From positions 154,367,371 through 154,431,370 of the forward strand of contig OZ020585.1 in the NCBI GenBank assembly GCA_963971535.1: DNA of 64,000 nt, in the 5' to 3' direction. Shown piece after piece: positions 22,508 to 32,496 of this stretch. The notes beneath the pieces were generated by a model. It made no database searches. It saw only the letters and a program-made list of their open reading frames with translations, and was not told the origin of the DNA. Positions within the stretch are counted from its first letter, which is position 1; every line of letters begins with the position of its first letter. The DNA is from Notolepis coatsorum (lineage: Eukaryota; Chordata; Actinopteri; Aulopiformes; Paralepididae). The translations under genes were made by a program, and so were the position numbers.

Positions 22508-23206
22508 TAGAAATTATATAACAAGAATTACCTATAAACATAATAATTGTTAGACTAGAAGTCTTTATTTGTCATGCAGTTTTAACACACACACGCAAGA
22601 TGGGCGACCCACAGGAACACACACACACATGCACTGAGTCGCCGATGAAATGTCTCTCTGCACTTTTCCCTGATGTACTTACATATCCCAAATTGCCCTG
22701 GGGATCGGCCAGGTATGGGAATAAGGCAGTGATGCCCTTTGCGTAGTCTTCTTTAACACGCCTTGAAGGACTCGTCCTACAGTGCACACACACACAAGTA
22801 TGAGATCCAAACAAAAGTATTGCTGTGCCAATGCCTTCTGCACAATCTATGTAAAGCGCTTTGGATAACCATTTATCATTTACCAATTCTGCAAAAAGGA
22901 GGATCTTAGTAAAAACAAAAAATGTGTATTGGGTGCGTAATGTTTAGATGACAACATACCCATGCTCTTTTGTCATGTGCGCAACCAATATCTTCACCAT
23001 GTCGCGTCTTCTGGTATCCGTTAGGGTTTTTGTCCGAGCATAATCGGCAATGATCCTCTCTCCTCCAGCTGTGTCCCTCAGAATCTTTTCAGTCATCTAA
23101 GCGGGAGTAAAAAGGGGGGGGGGGACACACACACATGGATAGACAGTCATATTTTTAAGCATTGTTCCCACAGGCCCCTAAATTTGGTGGCCAAGTATAT
23201 TTAACC

Positions 23207-23355
23207 CTTTCACTGCCACACTACAGAAGGTTAACCCTTTACTATCACACTACTGACGGTTACCGTTGGTAGTGTGATAGTAAAGGGTTAACCTTCTGTA
23301 GTGCGGCAGTGAAAGGGTTAACCTGCTGTTGTGCGGCAGTGAAAGGGTTAAGGTG
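23207..23355. repeat. Near-perfect palindrome with reiterated arm
   Basis: CTTTCACTGCCACACTACAG and AACCCTTTACTATCACACTA are mirrored by their complements around 23,260. One arm segment (GCGGCAGTGAAAGGGTTAA) is then repeated once more. Likely a small fold-back or MITE relic in an intron. Confidence 0.85.
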
Positions 23356-23809
23356 ACAAATGTAAACCATGACCCCCCCCCCCATTTTCTCCCCAATTGT
23401 ACTTGGCCATCCCCAATGCCCATGCTACCCCTTTATCAGAGTCACCATCTCCATTTCAAACAGTCATATGCAAAGCTTACCAGAGTGAGACGAGTCAGGT
23501 CAGCACCGTTTCTTGGAGCAGGACTAGACTACAAAATGATGGTGTCATCAGACTCCCCCTCATTGTCTGCACCAGAGCTGAGAACGGAGCTTTGGCTGGA
23601 GTTGCTTGCAGAGGTCCTCACTGAATCTAACAATCATGTAGACATATAAGTGTGATTAGATAGGAATGTTTGTGACAAGTGTAATGTAAAAAGGCCACAT
23701 TAGATTAGGAAGGATCCACACGTTACATTGGGCATATATACAAAGATCATTTCAAAGTACAAAAATATACAGTACCTGTGTGACATTTTAGGTTAGCCAG
23801 GACACGTGT

Positions 23810-24093
23810 AGCCTTTTTACAACGCATCCGCGTTTCCGGCGCTCTGATTGGCCAGGTCATGTGACATGTGCGCCCAATAGCGTGTTTGCCCATTTCCGCG
23901 TCGAACAGCCTGCAAACTACCTGGCGTTCTATCGCCATGCTCTAAGACAAACTCTAACCTTAACCAACTTCGAAGAGTGCCCTTAACCAGTGTAGAAACT
24001 TGCCGTCCCACGATTGCCGCTCATGTCACATGACCTGGCCAATCAGAGCGAAAAAACGGGAACCCGGAAACGCGGATGCGTTGTGAAAAGGCT
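23810..24093. mobile_element. 284-bp fold-back MITE
   Basis: Inverted arms AGCCTTTTTACAACGCATCC and its complement, with a second paired block TGATTGGCCAGGTCATGTGA, enclose GC-rich sequence. It lies just downstream of the donor of the PB1-like first exon. No target duplication was identified with confidence. Confidence 0.85.
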
Positions 24094-24457
24094 TCAAGCA
24101 GCCAGGACTGTATGGATGAGGCTATAAGGCTCCATGTTAGCAACTCACCTTCAGGATTTGAGTCTTGGGGTGAACAAATCTCCAACACACCCAGGTCTGG
24201 TTTCTTTAGAAGAAACTGAAACGCCTCGTCGTCGACTTCAGTGTTTGAGTCATCATAGACTTTTAAGTCCAAGGTACTAGGAATTTCAAATTTCTTGGCA
24301 ACTATAGACAAAACAAGATTGCACAAGCTTATTGATAAATCTGTTGTGCAATTTATTTAATTTGTATTAATTAAAATGTCATAAAATGGGATATTAAAAT
24401 AGCCACTGAAAATTTGATCATATGAGGAAGATTGACAGCCTTAATTGACATACTTAA

Positions 24458-24806
24458 CACCGGTTCCTGACAGGCAGCGAGCGTGCGAACTGGAGACGAA
24501 ATCGTGTGCGACACTGTCCTGATATGAGGCGGCGCGTGTCCGGGTGTGGCTGTGTGTGTGTTAACTGGAAGCACACGGGGGCAAAGCAGCCTGCGATTCT
24601 TGACCAATAAAAAGTGTTTAGGGGCGTGACTCGGCCGCGTAATCGCTCAACTAGAGACACAGCAAGCGAATATTTGAGGGGGGAACGACATCGCCGCTCA
24701 GTTCGCTGTCGCTCGCGGCAGGTCAGGATAGTCTGATTGAAACGAATACATTTTAATCATTTTCGCAATCACGCTCACTCGCGTCGCTGCCTGTCAGGAA
24801 GGGGTG
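24458..24806. mobile_element. 349-bp MITE with TAA target duplication (PIF/Harbinger-like)
   Basis: TAA at 24,455-24,457 and 24,807-24,809 flanks CACCGGTTCCTGACAGGCAG and CTGCCTGTCAGGAAGGGGTG. A 3-bp TWA target site is typical of PIF/Harbinger. The interior is GC-rich and non-coding. Confidence 0.82.
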
Positions 24807-25474
24807 TAAGACATTGATTGGTTCACTCTATCCTAAATAAAATGGATTGTGCTTTGTACTGTAGGCCTACAGCTTAAATTAACATGCAGGGAAAGCCTAA
24901 ACTGATACCCAGTATGTTGTTGCATAGGGCAGTGGTTCTCAAAATTTCATGTCAAGGACCCCCCAAATTGACAATTAGCCCACAGACCCCCATTTGAAAA
25001 GATGTGCCATGGACCCCCATAAGACAATATGTGTACGGCTCTAGCAGTGATTCTCAACCATTTTAATTCCAAGGGCACCCATTTAATGGCTTTTGTATCT
25101 TTGGGACCCCAATTTATATTGTAAAATCAATGTTAATTTAACTCTTGACGGTGTACAATGGACGTTGGGGTCCATTTGTACACCGTCAGAGTTACAGACC
25201 AATAAGGGTCCATTTGGTTCCTAACTATCAAGGCGGACGCCATTTTGAGAACCAACGGCACGCTGTGCAAAATGTTTCACTCACCACACTCCAAAAAAGT
25301 TGTGAAGGTCAATTGGCCCTCAAAACAGATGAATTTCTGCCGGTCAATGTGTTTAACACGTACAGCCTGCATCTGATGGCAAATAAATAATAACAGTTAC
25401 TAAGATGATATAGGGCACAACAACTCATGCATTATGAGGAGTGTTACAATTAGAAAATATTACAAAAGCACCAT

Positions 25475-25583
25475 ACAGTAAATTTCGCTGAGTACATTTT
25501 ACTCAAACTGAGTAAAACGTTACTCACGTCTTGGGCTCAAATTGACTCAGTTTGAGTAAAATTTACTCTGTGAAATTTACTGT
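25475..25583. mobile_element. Palindromic solo TIR related to the 14.6-kb transposon ends
   Basis: ACAGTAAATTTC at 25,475 and its complement at 25,583 enclose GAGTA/TACTC motifs nearly identical to the terminus of the 14.6-kb element (ACTCAAACTGAGTAA). A similar but longer palindrome occurs at 60,527-60,682. It reads as a MITE made of two back-to-back transposon ends. Confidence 0.8.
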
Positions 25584-25774
25584 GAGGCTATCTAGTTCCA
25601 CAAGTTTCCATTATATTATACATGGAGGCAGAACACACATACCTAACATTACGGTGATGGAGCGTCTCACAAATCTATGTGCACGTGCACCCGTTAACGA
25701 GCGACAGTGAAAAGTGTCTGGGCGGAAACAAGCGCTTGACAGTTTGGTTCCGCATTAAGAGTCAATCCACAATC

Positions 25775-26238
25775 GGGCGGCTACGTGGCGTAGTGGGCAA
25801 GACGCTCGCCACGAATGACGGAGACGCTGGGCTTGCCTGTTCGAGCCCAGCGCTCCACATTGCTTTCAGTTTAGCTGGTCGTTCATACTAATACACATTG
25901 GCCGTATTAGGGGGTGGGAAACTGATGGGTGGGGATCGGGCGTTGTGGACAGCGACTCCTACGGGTCGGTTGGTGCGCCTGCGCTGCGCAGTAGAATCAG
26001 GAAGTGTCGGGGGCAGCGTGAGCCTCCCACGCGTTACTCTGCGCAGGTGAAAAGATGCGACTGCTGTTACCTCAAGTACCGGAGGGGACTTGTGCTATGT
26101 ATGACTTAGTCCACATTGCAGCCGGCTTGTGGGAGGCAAGAAACAGCGTTCGTGACAGGGGAGGGTTGAATTGGATGATACGAAATTGGGATGGGAGAAA
26201 ATATAGAAAAATGGGAGAAAAAGTGGATACAAAAAAAA
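25775..26238 (+). mobile_element. tRNA-derived SINE, 464 bp, with 17-bp TSD
   Basis: AGAGTCAATCCACAATC at 25,758-25,774 and 26,239-26,255 flanks a body starting GGGCGGCTACGTGGCGTAGT with a B-box-like GTTCGAGCCCAGC and an A-rich tail. Same family as 1,619-2,094 (inverted). It is inserted in the 14.6-kb transposon. Confidence 0.95.
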
Positions 26239-26410
26239 AGAGTCAATCCACAATCTAGAGGCGAATTGTTGGGCATTCATTCAAATTAGTCAACCCAGTA
26301 CAATGGTTCAAATAAACACTTGTTCAACCGAACAGTGCGTCAAATTAACTTGTTATGTCCATTTACCGCTAGTAAAACAGTCAACCTACAGCACATCGCG
26401 GCAAATTTAC

Positions 26411-27330
26411 GTGACTCTATTTAGAGTAAAACACACGTCGTCTCTGCCACCGTTTTCAGCAAAATCCGCCAACATGTAACATATAATTGTTCCATCTCCT
26501 GTACTATGTCTACTTGTCTTGTATGTTCTTAATACGTCAGTTTTTGTATGGATATAGTTATATCACTACTTTTAACAACAGCCTACAGGCATGGTCTACA
26601 GGTATGGTCTCAGGCCTATACAGGTGGAAATTAGCTTCTGGCTAACACTAGCTCATATACATTTTACATGAAAACCGACATGTTGATTAATGTGCACTGT
26701 CCCTGATAGCAATACTGTTGATAATTGAATACTCGTGTTGCACCGACGTACCTGTTCTTAAGTTATTGTCCATAAAACTGTAAAACGTTTATTTAATAGT
26801 GTGCGTGCAAACGTAGCAGCTAACATGCTAACATCGTGATAGATGGCTCTGTGGCTTAGCTGTAATGTACTGTGACTCTATTTAGAGTAAAACACACGTC
26901 GTCTCTGCCACCGTTTCAGCAAAATCCGCCAACATGTAACATATAATTGTTCCGTCTCCTGTACTATGTCTACTTGTCTTGTATGTTCTTAATACGTCAG
27001 TTTTTGTATGGATATAGTTATATCACTACTTTTAACAACAGCCTACAGGCATGGTCTACAGGTATGGTCTCAGGCTTATACAGGTGGAAATTAGCTTCTG
27101 GCTAACACTAGCTCATATACATTTTACATGAAAACCGACATGTTGATTAATGTGCACTGTCCCTGATAGCAATACTGTTGATAATTGAATACTCGTGTTG
27201 CACCGACGTACCTGTTCTTAAGTTATTGTCCATAAAACTGTAAAACGTTTATTTAATAGCGTGCGTGCAAACGTAGCAGCTAACATGCTAACATCGTGAT
27301 AGATGGCTCTGTGGCTTAGCTGTAATGTTG
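26411..27330. repeat. Recent tandem duplication, unit about 461 bp
   Basis: 26,411-26,870 and 26,872-27,330 are almost identical (a one-base indel in a T-run and one or two substitutions by eye). Each begins GTGACTCTATTTAGAGTAAA and ends near GGCTTAGCTGTAATGT. No gene is seen in it; it lies near the right end of the transposon, upstream of the minus-strand gene, so it may duplicate a 5' regulatory region. Confidence 0.93.
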
Positions 27331-27679
27331 CAAATTAGTTACACACATTGCTGTTTAATAAATTAACAAATAACAATAATAATCTTACCTGGTATTTGGC
27401 ATCCAACTTGATCCAAGAGAAGGAAAATATCGCTGTATTGCGCTCTTGCTGCTACACCTGAGCTTGAAGCGACGACTTGCCGAGAGAGAAAGATGGCGTT
27501 GTCACCTTTGGAAATTATATTGATAGTAGGCGTGACCAATGCTGTATTACTCCAATAGAAACTCTTCTGGAACTTTACTCTCACTCTATTGGCCACAGGC
27601 AATGATTATGCCCCAAATGGAGTAAATATGACTACTTGAGAGGAAAATAATAACTCCGTAATAATTACTCTGGGAAAAT

Positions 27680-27976
27680 GACTCCCCACAGGGCTATGAA
27701 CAAACATATACGCATAAGACGTTTATTATAGAGAAACGTTTACCCCGTGTCCCGGTGGTGTATGTGCTGAAAGACCAGGATGGTGAGACTATAAGCGGCA
27801 CATTCTATGAACTAGAGTTACAGAAAATTGTAGAGTCAAAGAACAAGAGTTACATGATAGAGAAGTGTCTGGGAGATAAGAAGCTAAATGGTAAAATATT
27901 CACTCTGGTGAAATGGAGAGGGTGGCCGGCTACATTTAACTCTTATATCTTAAAGAGTACTCTCACAGCTGTATGA
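27680..27976 (+). pseudogene. Polinton integrase, fragment 3 (C-terminal chromodomain)
   Basis: Reading resumes directly after the duplicated GGAAAAT with the linker (YEQTYTHKTFIIEKRLPR) and continues through VVYVLKDQDGETISGTFYE to a chromodomain-like end (MIEKCLGDKKLNGKIFTL then VKWRGWPATFNSYI). C-terminal chromodomains are usual in Polinton integrases and are thought to guide chromatin targeting. The final motif WPATFNSYI differs slightly from the usual chromodomain ending. No stop is seen in this part. Together the three fragments form one gene of about 350-360 codons, broken by two large insertions and one stop. Confidence 0.93.
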
Positions 27977-28038
27977 ATATAGTCCTTATATAATCCTAAA
28001 CTTTGAAGGAGGAATTCATAATTCATCATATTATCATA

Positions 28039-28800
28039 ATGGAAGGGTTTTACGTCACGCTCCCTTCCAACGCATGCATGAGAGTTTTCCCCAAGAATAA
28101 ATGCTCCAGTTTCAATATTAATCTGGCTAAAGCCCTACATTTAAAAGGAGAATGGCTAGTGGGTCTGGGAGAAATAACCTATCCACATACCTGGTACAAT
28201 ATACCTGTCGAATCAGCCTATTTTGAGTATAGATATCTAAAACAACCTAACATGGCTGTAGAAAGACAGCACATAGGTTCAGGAGGGTATTATAGAAACC
28301 CTAAACAGTTAATAAAATGAATCACCGATAGTCTACGCTTGACGGGTGATAAAAAGGCTGGGCTCCTTTTTAACGAAATTAGCAATACCTGCGAGTTTAC
28401 GGGTTATGGTTTGTATGAGGTCAGGTTCCCAGCAGAGTTATGTTATGTTCTAGGGTTAAACTGTAACGAATGGTATGATTTAGCTAATACAGTTGCACCT
28501 CACCCTGTGGATCTAGGTTCGGGTGTATATAATCTGTTTATATATTCTAACCTCTCAGACCATCAGCTCATAGGCGACACGTTTGTTCCTCTATTATCCA
28601 CGGTGCAGATCAGAGGGTCGTATGGAGACATAGTGAACATACGTTATGATAAGGTGCATTATTCGAGGGTCTCAAAAACCGATATAAATACTATTCAAAA
28701 TAGAATTCAGATCGAGACAGATAGAGACCAGTTAGTTAATTTTACGTATGGGAAAGTGATCGTAAAATTAAATTTTAAACCATTGAACGTAAGCGTATAA
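28039..28800 (+). pseudogene. Penton-like minor capsid protein, in-frame stop
   Basis: The frame starts ATGGAAGGGTTT and has one TGA at 28,318-28,320; the same frame is open before and after, for about 253 codons in total. Recognisable features of the Polinton/adintovirus minor capsid (single jelly-roll, vertex) are an N-terminal FYVTLPSNACMRVFPKN, FNINLAKALHLKGEWLVGLG, and a C-terminal part with YNLFIYSNLSDHQLIGDT and VPLLSTVQIRGSYGD. It lies immediately upstream of the pX-like and hexon-like genes, the usual order. Identification rests on these motifs and on position. Confidence 0.88.
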
Positions 28801-28819
28801 TAAAAGAAGTAAAGACATT

Positions 28820-29254
28820 ATGGAGGTCCATGACCAACCCAACCGGTTCGTTAATTATTATATAAATCAGGTGGGACACGGGTTAGCAGGATTCGCCGGT
28901 GCTCCTGTACAGTATGGCCGTGGGGTGGGTTCTATTTTCTCAAGATTATTCAAGTTTGTGATGCCTTTTCTTAAAACTGGTATTAACATAGCTAAGCTCC
29001 ATATGAAGACTGCGGCTAAAAATATCGGAAAAGATGTTTTACATGACGTGATCCAGAAAGTCACCACTAGGATGGGTGAACAAAGCGGTTCAGGGTATGG
29101 TGTGAGGTCATCGAGAGGAAGGATACCGCCTGGATGCAGATCGACAGCTAGGAAAAATAAGGGTTCTTATAAAAAGAAGAAAGGTAAAGCTAGGGCCGTT
29201 AGTCAGAGGAGACGTCCTACGAAGAAACGTGTCCGTGTAAAGGATATATTCTAA
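28820..29254 (+). CDS. pX/pVI-like basic virion protein, 144 aa
   Basis: An intact 144-residue frame between the two capsid genes, 20 bp after the penton-like gene and 8 bp before the hexon-like gene. The N-terminal half is Gly-rich and amphipathic (VGHGLAGFAGAPVQYGRGVG, residues 18-37; a hydrophobic FKFVMPFLKTG follows). The C-terminal 50 residues are strongly basic (KKKKGKARAV, RRRPTKKRVRVK). Small basic proteins of this build in the same position in Polintons and adintoviruses have been compared with adenovirus core/cement proteins pX and pVI. A DNA-binding or membrane-active role is inferred. It is one of the few undamaged genes here. Confidence 0.75.
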   Translation: MEVHDQPNRFVNYYINQVGHGLAGFAGAPVQYGRGVGSIFSRLFKFVMPFLKTGINIAKLHMKTAAKNIGKDVLHDVIQKVTTRMGEQSGSGYGVRSSRGRIPPGCRSTARKNKGSYKKKKGKARAVSQRRRPTKKRVRVKDIF

Positions 29255-29261
29255 CTGAAGA

Positions 29262-30518
29262 ATGATTCACCACCGGTCCCAAGAATGCTCAAGATCCGAG
29301 TTGGATATCGTTGCTGCCCCTTATACACAGTTATCGATCGAACAAAGCGATTATATTGAAATATCACCCATAACAGATCTAACTAGGGATTCGCCTATAG
29401 AATTTCATATACCAGGTGAAGGAGAGAGATACTTGGATCTCAATAATACGTTATTATATTTAAAGGCCAAAATCACCAATACTGACGGTAGTAATCTGGC
29501 AGCCAATGCTAACGTCTCTCTAATCAACTATCCTCTAAACACAATTTTTAGCCAAGTGGATGTAACCGTGCAGGATCGTTTAATCAGTCAGTCTAGTTCT
29601 ACACATCCTTATCGAGCTATGATTGAGACATTATTAAATTACTCCCCGGATAGTCTGAATAGTCAGTTTACTGCTGGTTTATTCGCTAAAGATACAGCCG
29701 GAGCTATGGAGGATATACGTTTAACAGACGCTGGGGGAAATAAGGGGTTGAAAATCCGGGGTCACGAATGTGCTTTATCCCGAGAGTTTCATCTCCTGGG
29801 TGGAATCCATTCAGATATATTTTCTAGCAATCGTCTATTGTTAAATAAAGTTGATTTAAAAATAACGCTCACTAGGGCTAAAGACGATTTCTGTATAATG
29901 TCAGCGGCCGATGGGGGCTACATTCTACATATTATTAGTGCTACATTATTCGTCAAGAAGGTTGTAATATCGCCGGCTGTACAGTTAGGTCACGCATCAG
30001 CGTTACAGAAGGGGAATGCACTATATCCATTAGCATGTATTAATGTAAAAACGTTCTCGATTCCTATTCATTCAAGAGTTTCAACCCACGAGAATATTTT
30101 CCTGGGGTTACTGCCAAAGTACGTAATACTAGCTTTAGTAGAGCACGAGGCCTATAACGGTGTACCTACTAGAAATCCTTTAAATTTTCAGCATTTTAAC
30201 TTAGAATATGCAGCCTTAAGTCAAGACGGTCGACAGATCCCATCAAAAGCTTATCAGCCTCAGTTTGCACAGGGGAACGCTGTTAGGGAGTTCTACAGTT
30301 TATTCACAGCCACAGGCCGACATCTGAAGGATTCTGCTCTGATTTTTGATCGAAGTGACTTTCTAGCCGGATATGGCTTGTATTATTTTAATCTGGACCC
30401 TGACTAGGATGGGTTAGCATCCTCACCCGCAGCTACAGGGAATCTACGTCTGGAGATAGGATTCCAACAGCCTCTCCCCACCACTGCAACTCTAATCGTA
30501 TATGCTTGTTTTGACTAA
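29262..30518 (+). pseudogene. Hexon-like major capsid protein (double jelly-roll), in-frame stop
   Basis: 381 codons run from 29,262 to a TAG at 30,405-30,407. The same frame then continues 36 codons to TAA at 30,516-30,518, including the conserved end GNLRLEIGFQQPLP and TLIVYACFD. Other characteristic segments are ERYLDLNNTLLYLKAKI near residue 46, NTIFSQVDVTVQDRLIS near 92, LIFDRSDFLAGYGLYYFNLD at the end of the first part, and HPYRAMIETLLNYSPDS. Expected length for Polinton major capsid proteins is more (roughly 450-600 residues), so this is on the short side. It forms the icosahedral shell in virus-like relatives. Confidence 0.93.
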
Positions 30519-30569
30519 ATTCTTGAAATCAATGACCTGCGACAAGTGCTGGTAGACTATTATTAGAAA

Positions 30570-31112
30570 ATGAATAATGTGGAATTGCAAACGTTATGTT
30601 CAGCCTTGCTGGGGTCTCGTTTTCAAGGTGTATGGGTCTGTGATGAGTTAAAAAGTAATTTACAGAATACACTGATTAGACCCTTCTATTTTATTGTTAA
30701 TACAGATCCCAGCAATAAGCCTGGTGTACATTGGCTCGCTGTGAGTCTTGATAACGAGCGAGAGGGTGTCTTTTTTTATTCCTTCGGGCTTAGTCCAAAT
30801 TCTAAAGCATATCCTTCACACATCAGATAATTTCTACAACAAAATGTTACAGAATCCTATTATTATTCAACTCGTAGCGTGCAGAATGAACTCTCAGCCT
30901 ATTGTGGACATCATTGCGTATATTTTCTGTGTCAAAGAGCAAGAGGATACAGTCTGAATGATATCATATTTAAACATTATACAGGGGACACTTTGAGAAA
31001 TGACCTCCTAGTAAGTAAATTTGTTTTAAAATATAAGAAATGTATATTAAAATGCAGAGGTATCCATAGACAGGCGTGTTGTAGTTTAAGAATGTTAAAT
31101 GAACGTATGTAA
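30570..31112 (+). pseudogene. Adenain-type cysteine protease, in-frame stop and altered acid residue
   Basis: About 180 codons in one frame with a single TAA at 30,828-30,830. The catalytic His is visible in PGVHWLAVSLD at residue 54, the same number as in adenain. The nucleophile Cys is in LSAYCGHHCVYFLCQRARG. The segment FFYSFGLSP has Tyr where the family usually has the Asp/Glu of the triad, so activity would be impaired even without the stop. The enzyme family matures capsid proteins. The gene is last in the plus-strand capsid block and converges on a minus-strand gene ending at 31,191. Confidence 0.92.
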
Positions 31113-31190
31113 CAAATATAATAAAACACATATTCTGAAAGTATTATTTTTTTGTTGTTTTTATTTAAAAATACAAAACATAAATGCATT

Positions 31191-32494
31191 TCACAAACTA
31201 AGCCATCTTTTAACAGTAGCACTATGCCCGAATGGTTCATTAAACCGTCTCTTCTTTCTTTGGGGTATAAGACTTTCAGAGGGCAAATTCACGTCGTAGA
31301 GAACTGTTACATTCAAGCCTAAAATATGGCTCGTGAAGGCCTTGAATGCAACGTGGTGGACACAGGACACTGGACAAGAGTTATCAAAAATAACTATTTA
31401 TTTACACAGCAATTTACTAATAGAACAAAATAATAGGGGAGCTGGGTGCTCCAGACTCCATAGTTCGGGATATAAATGAAGTAAAGCACATGGTTAAAAA
31501 TAGCACAGCAAAAATTGTCAAAAGGGTGGAAAGGTCTCAGAGCACAAATGAAGGAGCACTTCTGGTGAGGTTCTGGAGACCAAGTGATGAGCGACAGCTG
31601 CAGACTGCACTCTGGCCTGCTTACATAGGGCGTGGTGCCTCAATCACCACACCTGTGACAAATACAAGAAGCGGCCATTTTAAACACATGGAAATGACAA
31701 CAGAAGTGTGTATCAATTAAACCACCAATTAGTGACAGCACACTTAACCACAATGTGAATATGCACCACAGACAGTAAGTGTCCCTCCACCATGTGAAAG
31801 TAATACATAACAAGAACTCTCTCCTCATTAGCATCATAGCGAGTCTTCAGAACATTCAATGAATTACGTGCATCTTTATTTCCTATATATGATAAAGGTA
31901 TATTAACCTCAGATAAGGTTCGTAGAAATACATCATAACCAGGACCTGGTGTAGAATGTTTAGAGATACTGGTCAGCATTTTTAGATAGTCCAATATATG
32001 AGATCCTTTAATGGCCGTACCATTATGAATAAACTCTCCTCTAAGATTCCATGATTCGTTGGGTAGAACATTTAGTTGTTGTAGGATAAACCGTGCCTTT
32101 ACTTGACTTCTAACGGGGGTGCAGAAACTAATTGTTCTATATCTTGAGGGTTTCTGACCTCTGGCCTTTCCATCAGTGTATCCAATGGTATAGGCTTATG
32201 GGTATCTTGCTCTTTCTGTCTAAGTAAGCCTAGATATCGGTGCAGAAGAATATTCATCTTTTTCGCTTTTTCCGAATCCGATGCATAGACAGTCGGATTA
32301 TGTAATCGCGATGCGTTGGTGTCAACTGGAGACAGCACATGTTCCTCTTTATCTGTAATATCGTTCAGAATATTGTACATCCCTGTATGTAATTTATCTG
32401 AAGCTTTATCGGCAATAGGAGTTATAACCCCATTGGATGAGGCCTGGTTCCATTGACTTTTAGGGATAAGAATCATTTTCTGCATGCTGCTCAT
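31191..32494 (-). pseudogene. Conserved Polinton protein of unknown function, frameshifted and interrupted
   Basis: Starting at 32,494 (MSSMQKMILIPKSQWNQ) the frame runs to a TAA at 32,099-32,101. Overlapping it, another frame continues from about 32,097 with ARFILQQLNVLPNESWNLRG, then FIHNGTAIKGSHILDYLK and SEVNIPLSYIGNKDARNSL, so one small indel lies near 32,100. At about 31,800 homology breaks into unrelated sequence (about 31,334-31,800). A further piece with a basic SLIPQRKKRRFNEPFG motif ends at TGA 31,191-31,193. I recall the WN-x-RGE and GS-x-I-x-D-L layout as recurrent in animal Polintons. Function unknown; position among ATPase and polymerase genes suggests virion or packaging. Whether the last piece belongs to the same gene is inferred. 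Confidence 0.7.
31334..31800. mobile_element. Unclassified insertion of about 470 bp
   Basis: Coding similarity of the flanking minus-strand gene stops near 31,800 and resumes near 31,333. The intervening sequence has no open frame of note; on the minus strand it ends with AAATAAATAG-like sequence near 31,395. No terminal repeats or target duplication were identified, so limits are approximate. Confidence 0.45.
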
Positions 32495-32496
32495 TA

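Larger units (their letters stand above)
18741..24301 (-). pseudogene. PB1/SAMD3-like multi-exon gene of the transposon
   Basis: On the minus strand, exon-like blocks with consensus splice sites can be read at 24,301-24,149, 23,626-23,481, 23,096-22,960, 22,776-22,683, 22,017-21,903, 21,780-21,554, 20,949-20,769, 20,648-20,518, 19,349-19,160 and about 18,840-18,741. The first encodes a PB1-like fold (KFEIPSTLDLKVYDDSNTEV and KPDLGVLEI). Later blocks (RRRDMVKILVAHMTKEHG, DYAKGITALFPYLADPQG, GSGFLAWRVKSLQ, FPRFLDITGM, VNPRVKEMRARMLH) match the layout of the multi-copy fish proteins usually predicted as SAMD3-like. In the second block I see an in-frame TAG after DDTIIL. Introns hold several hAT insertions. 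The function is unknown; repeated association with Tnp2-like genes suggests a transposon accessory role, which is inference. Confidence 0.75.
13079..27672. mobile_element. 14.6-kb Tnp2/CACTA-like DNA transposon with PB1/SAMD3-like gene
   Basis: The integrase frame stops at GGAAAAT (13,072-13,078) and resumes after GGAAAAT (27,673-27,679), which suggests a 7-bp target duplication. The left end reads TCGCAGAGTAAAATTTACTC and the right end TAATAATTACTCTG, sharing an inverted CAGAGTAA. Subterminal regions are rich in GAGTA/TACTC motifs, as in CACTA-type elements. Two minus-strand genes lie inside: a multi-exon PB1/SAMD3-like gene (18,741-24,301) and a zinc-finger plus Tnp2-like transposase gene (15,077-18,590). 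It is crowded with later insertions. An inverted partial copy of the first exon region lies near its left end. Confidence 0.8.

Noticed and set aside
22572-22886. A 104-codon minus-strand frame as an independent gene
   Set aside because: Only the middle (22,776-22,683) has coding character and splice sites; the ends are CA-repeat intron sequence.
25780-25870. tRNA gene candidates at the SINE heads (also 44,447-44,530 and 57,648-57,730)
   Set aside because: Each is followed by a SINE body and tail, most have target duplications, and the cloverleaf stems are not intact.
31490-31720. A 76-codon plus-strand frame (MVKNSTAKIVKRVERSQSTN) as a Polinton gene
   Set aside because: It lies within the unclassified insertion that splits the minus-strand gene, and has no recognisable features.
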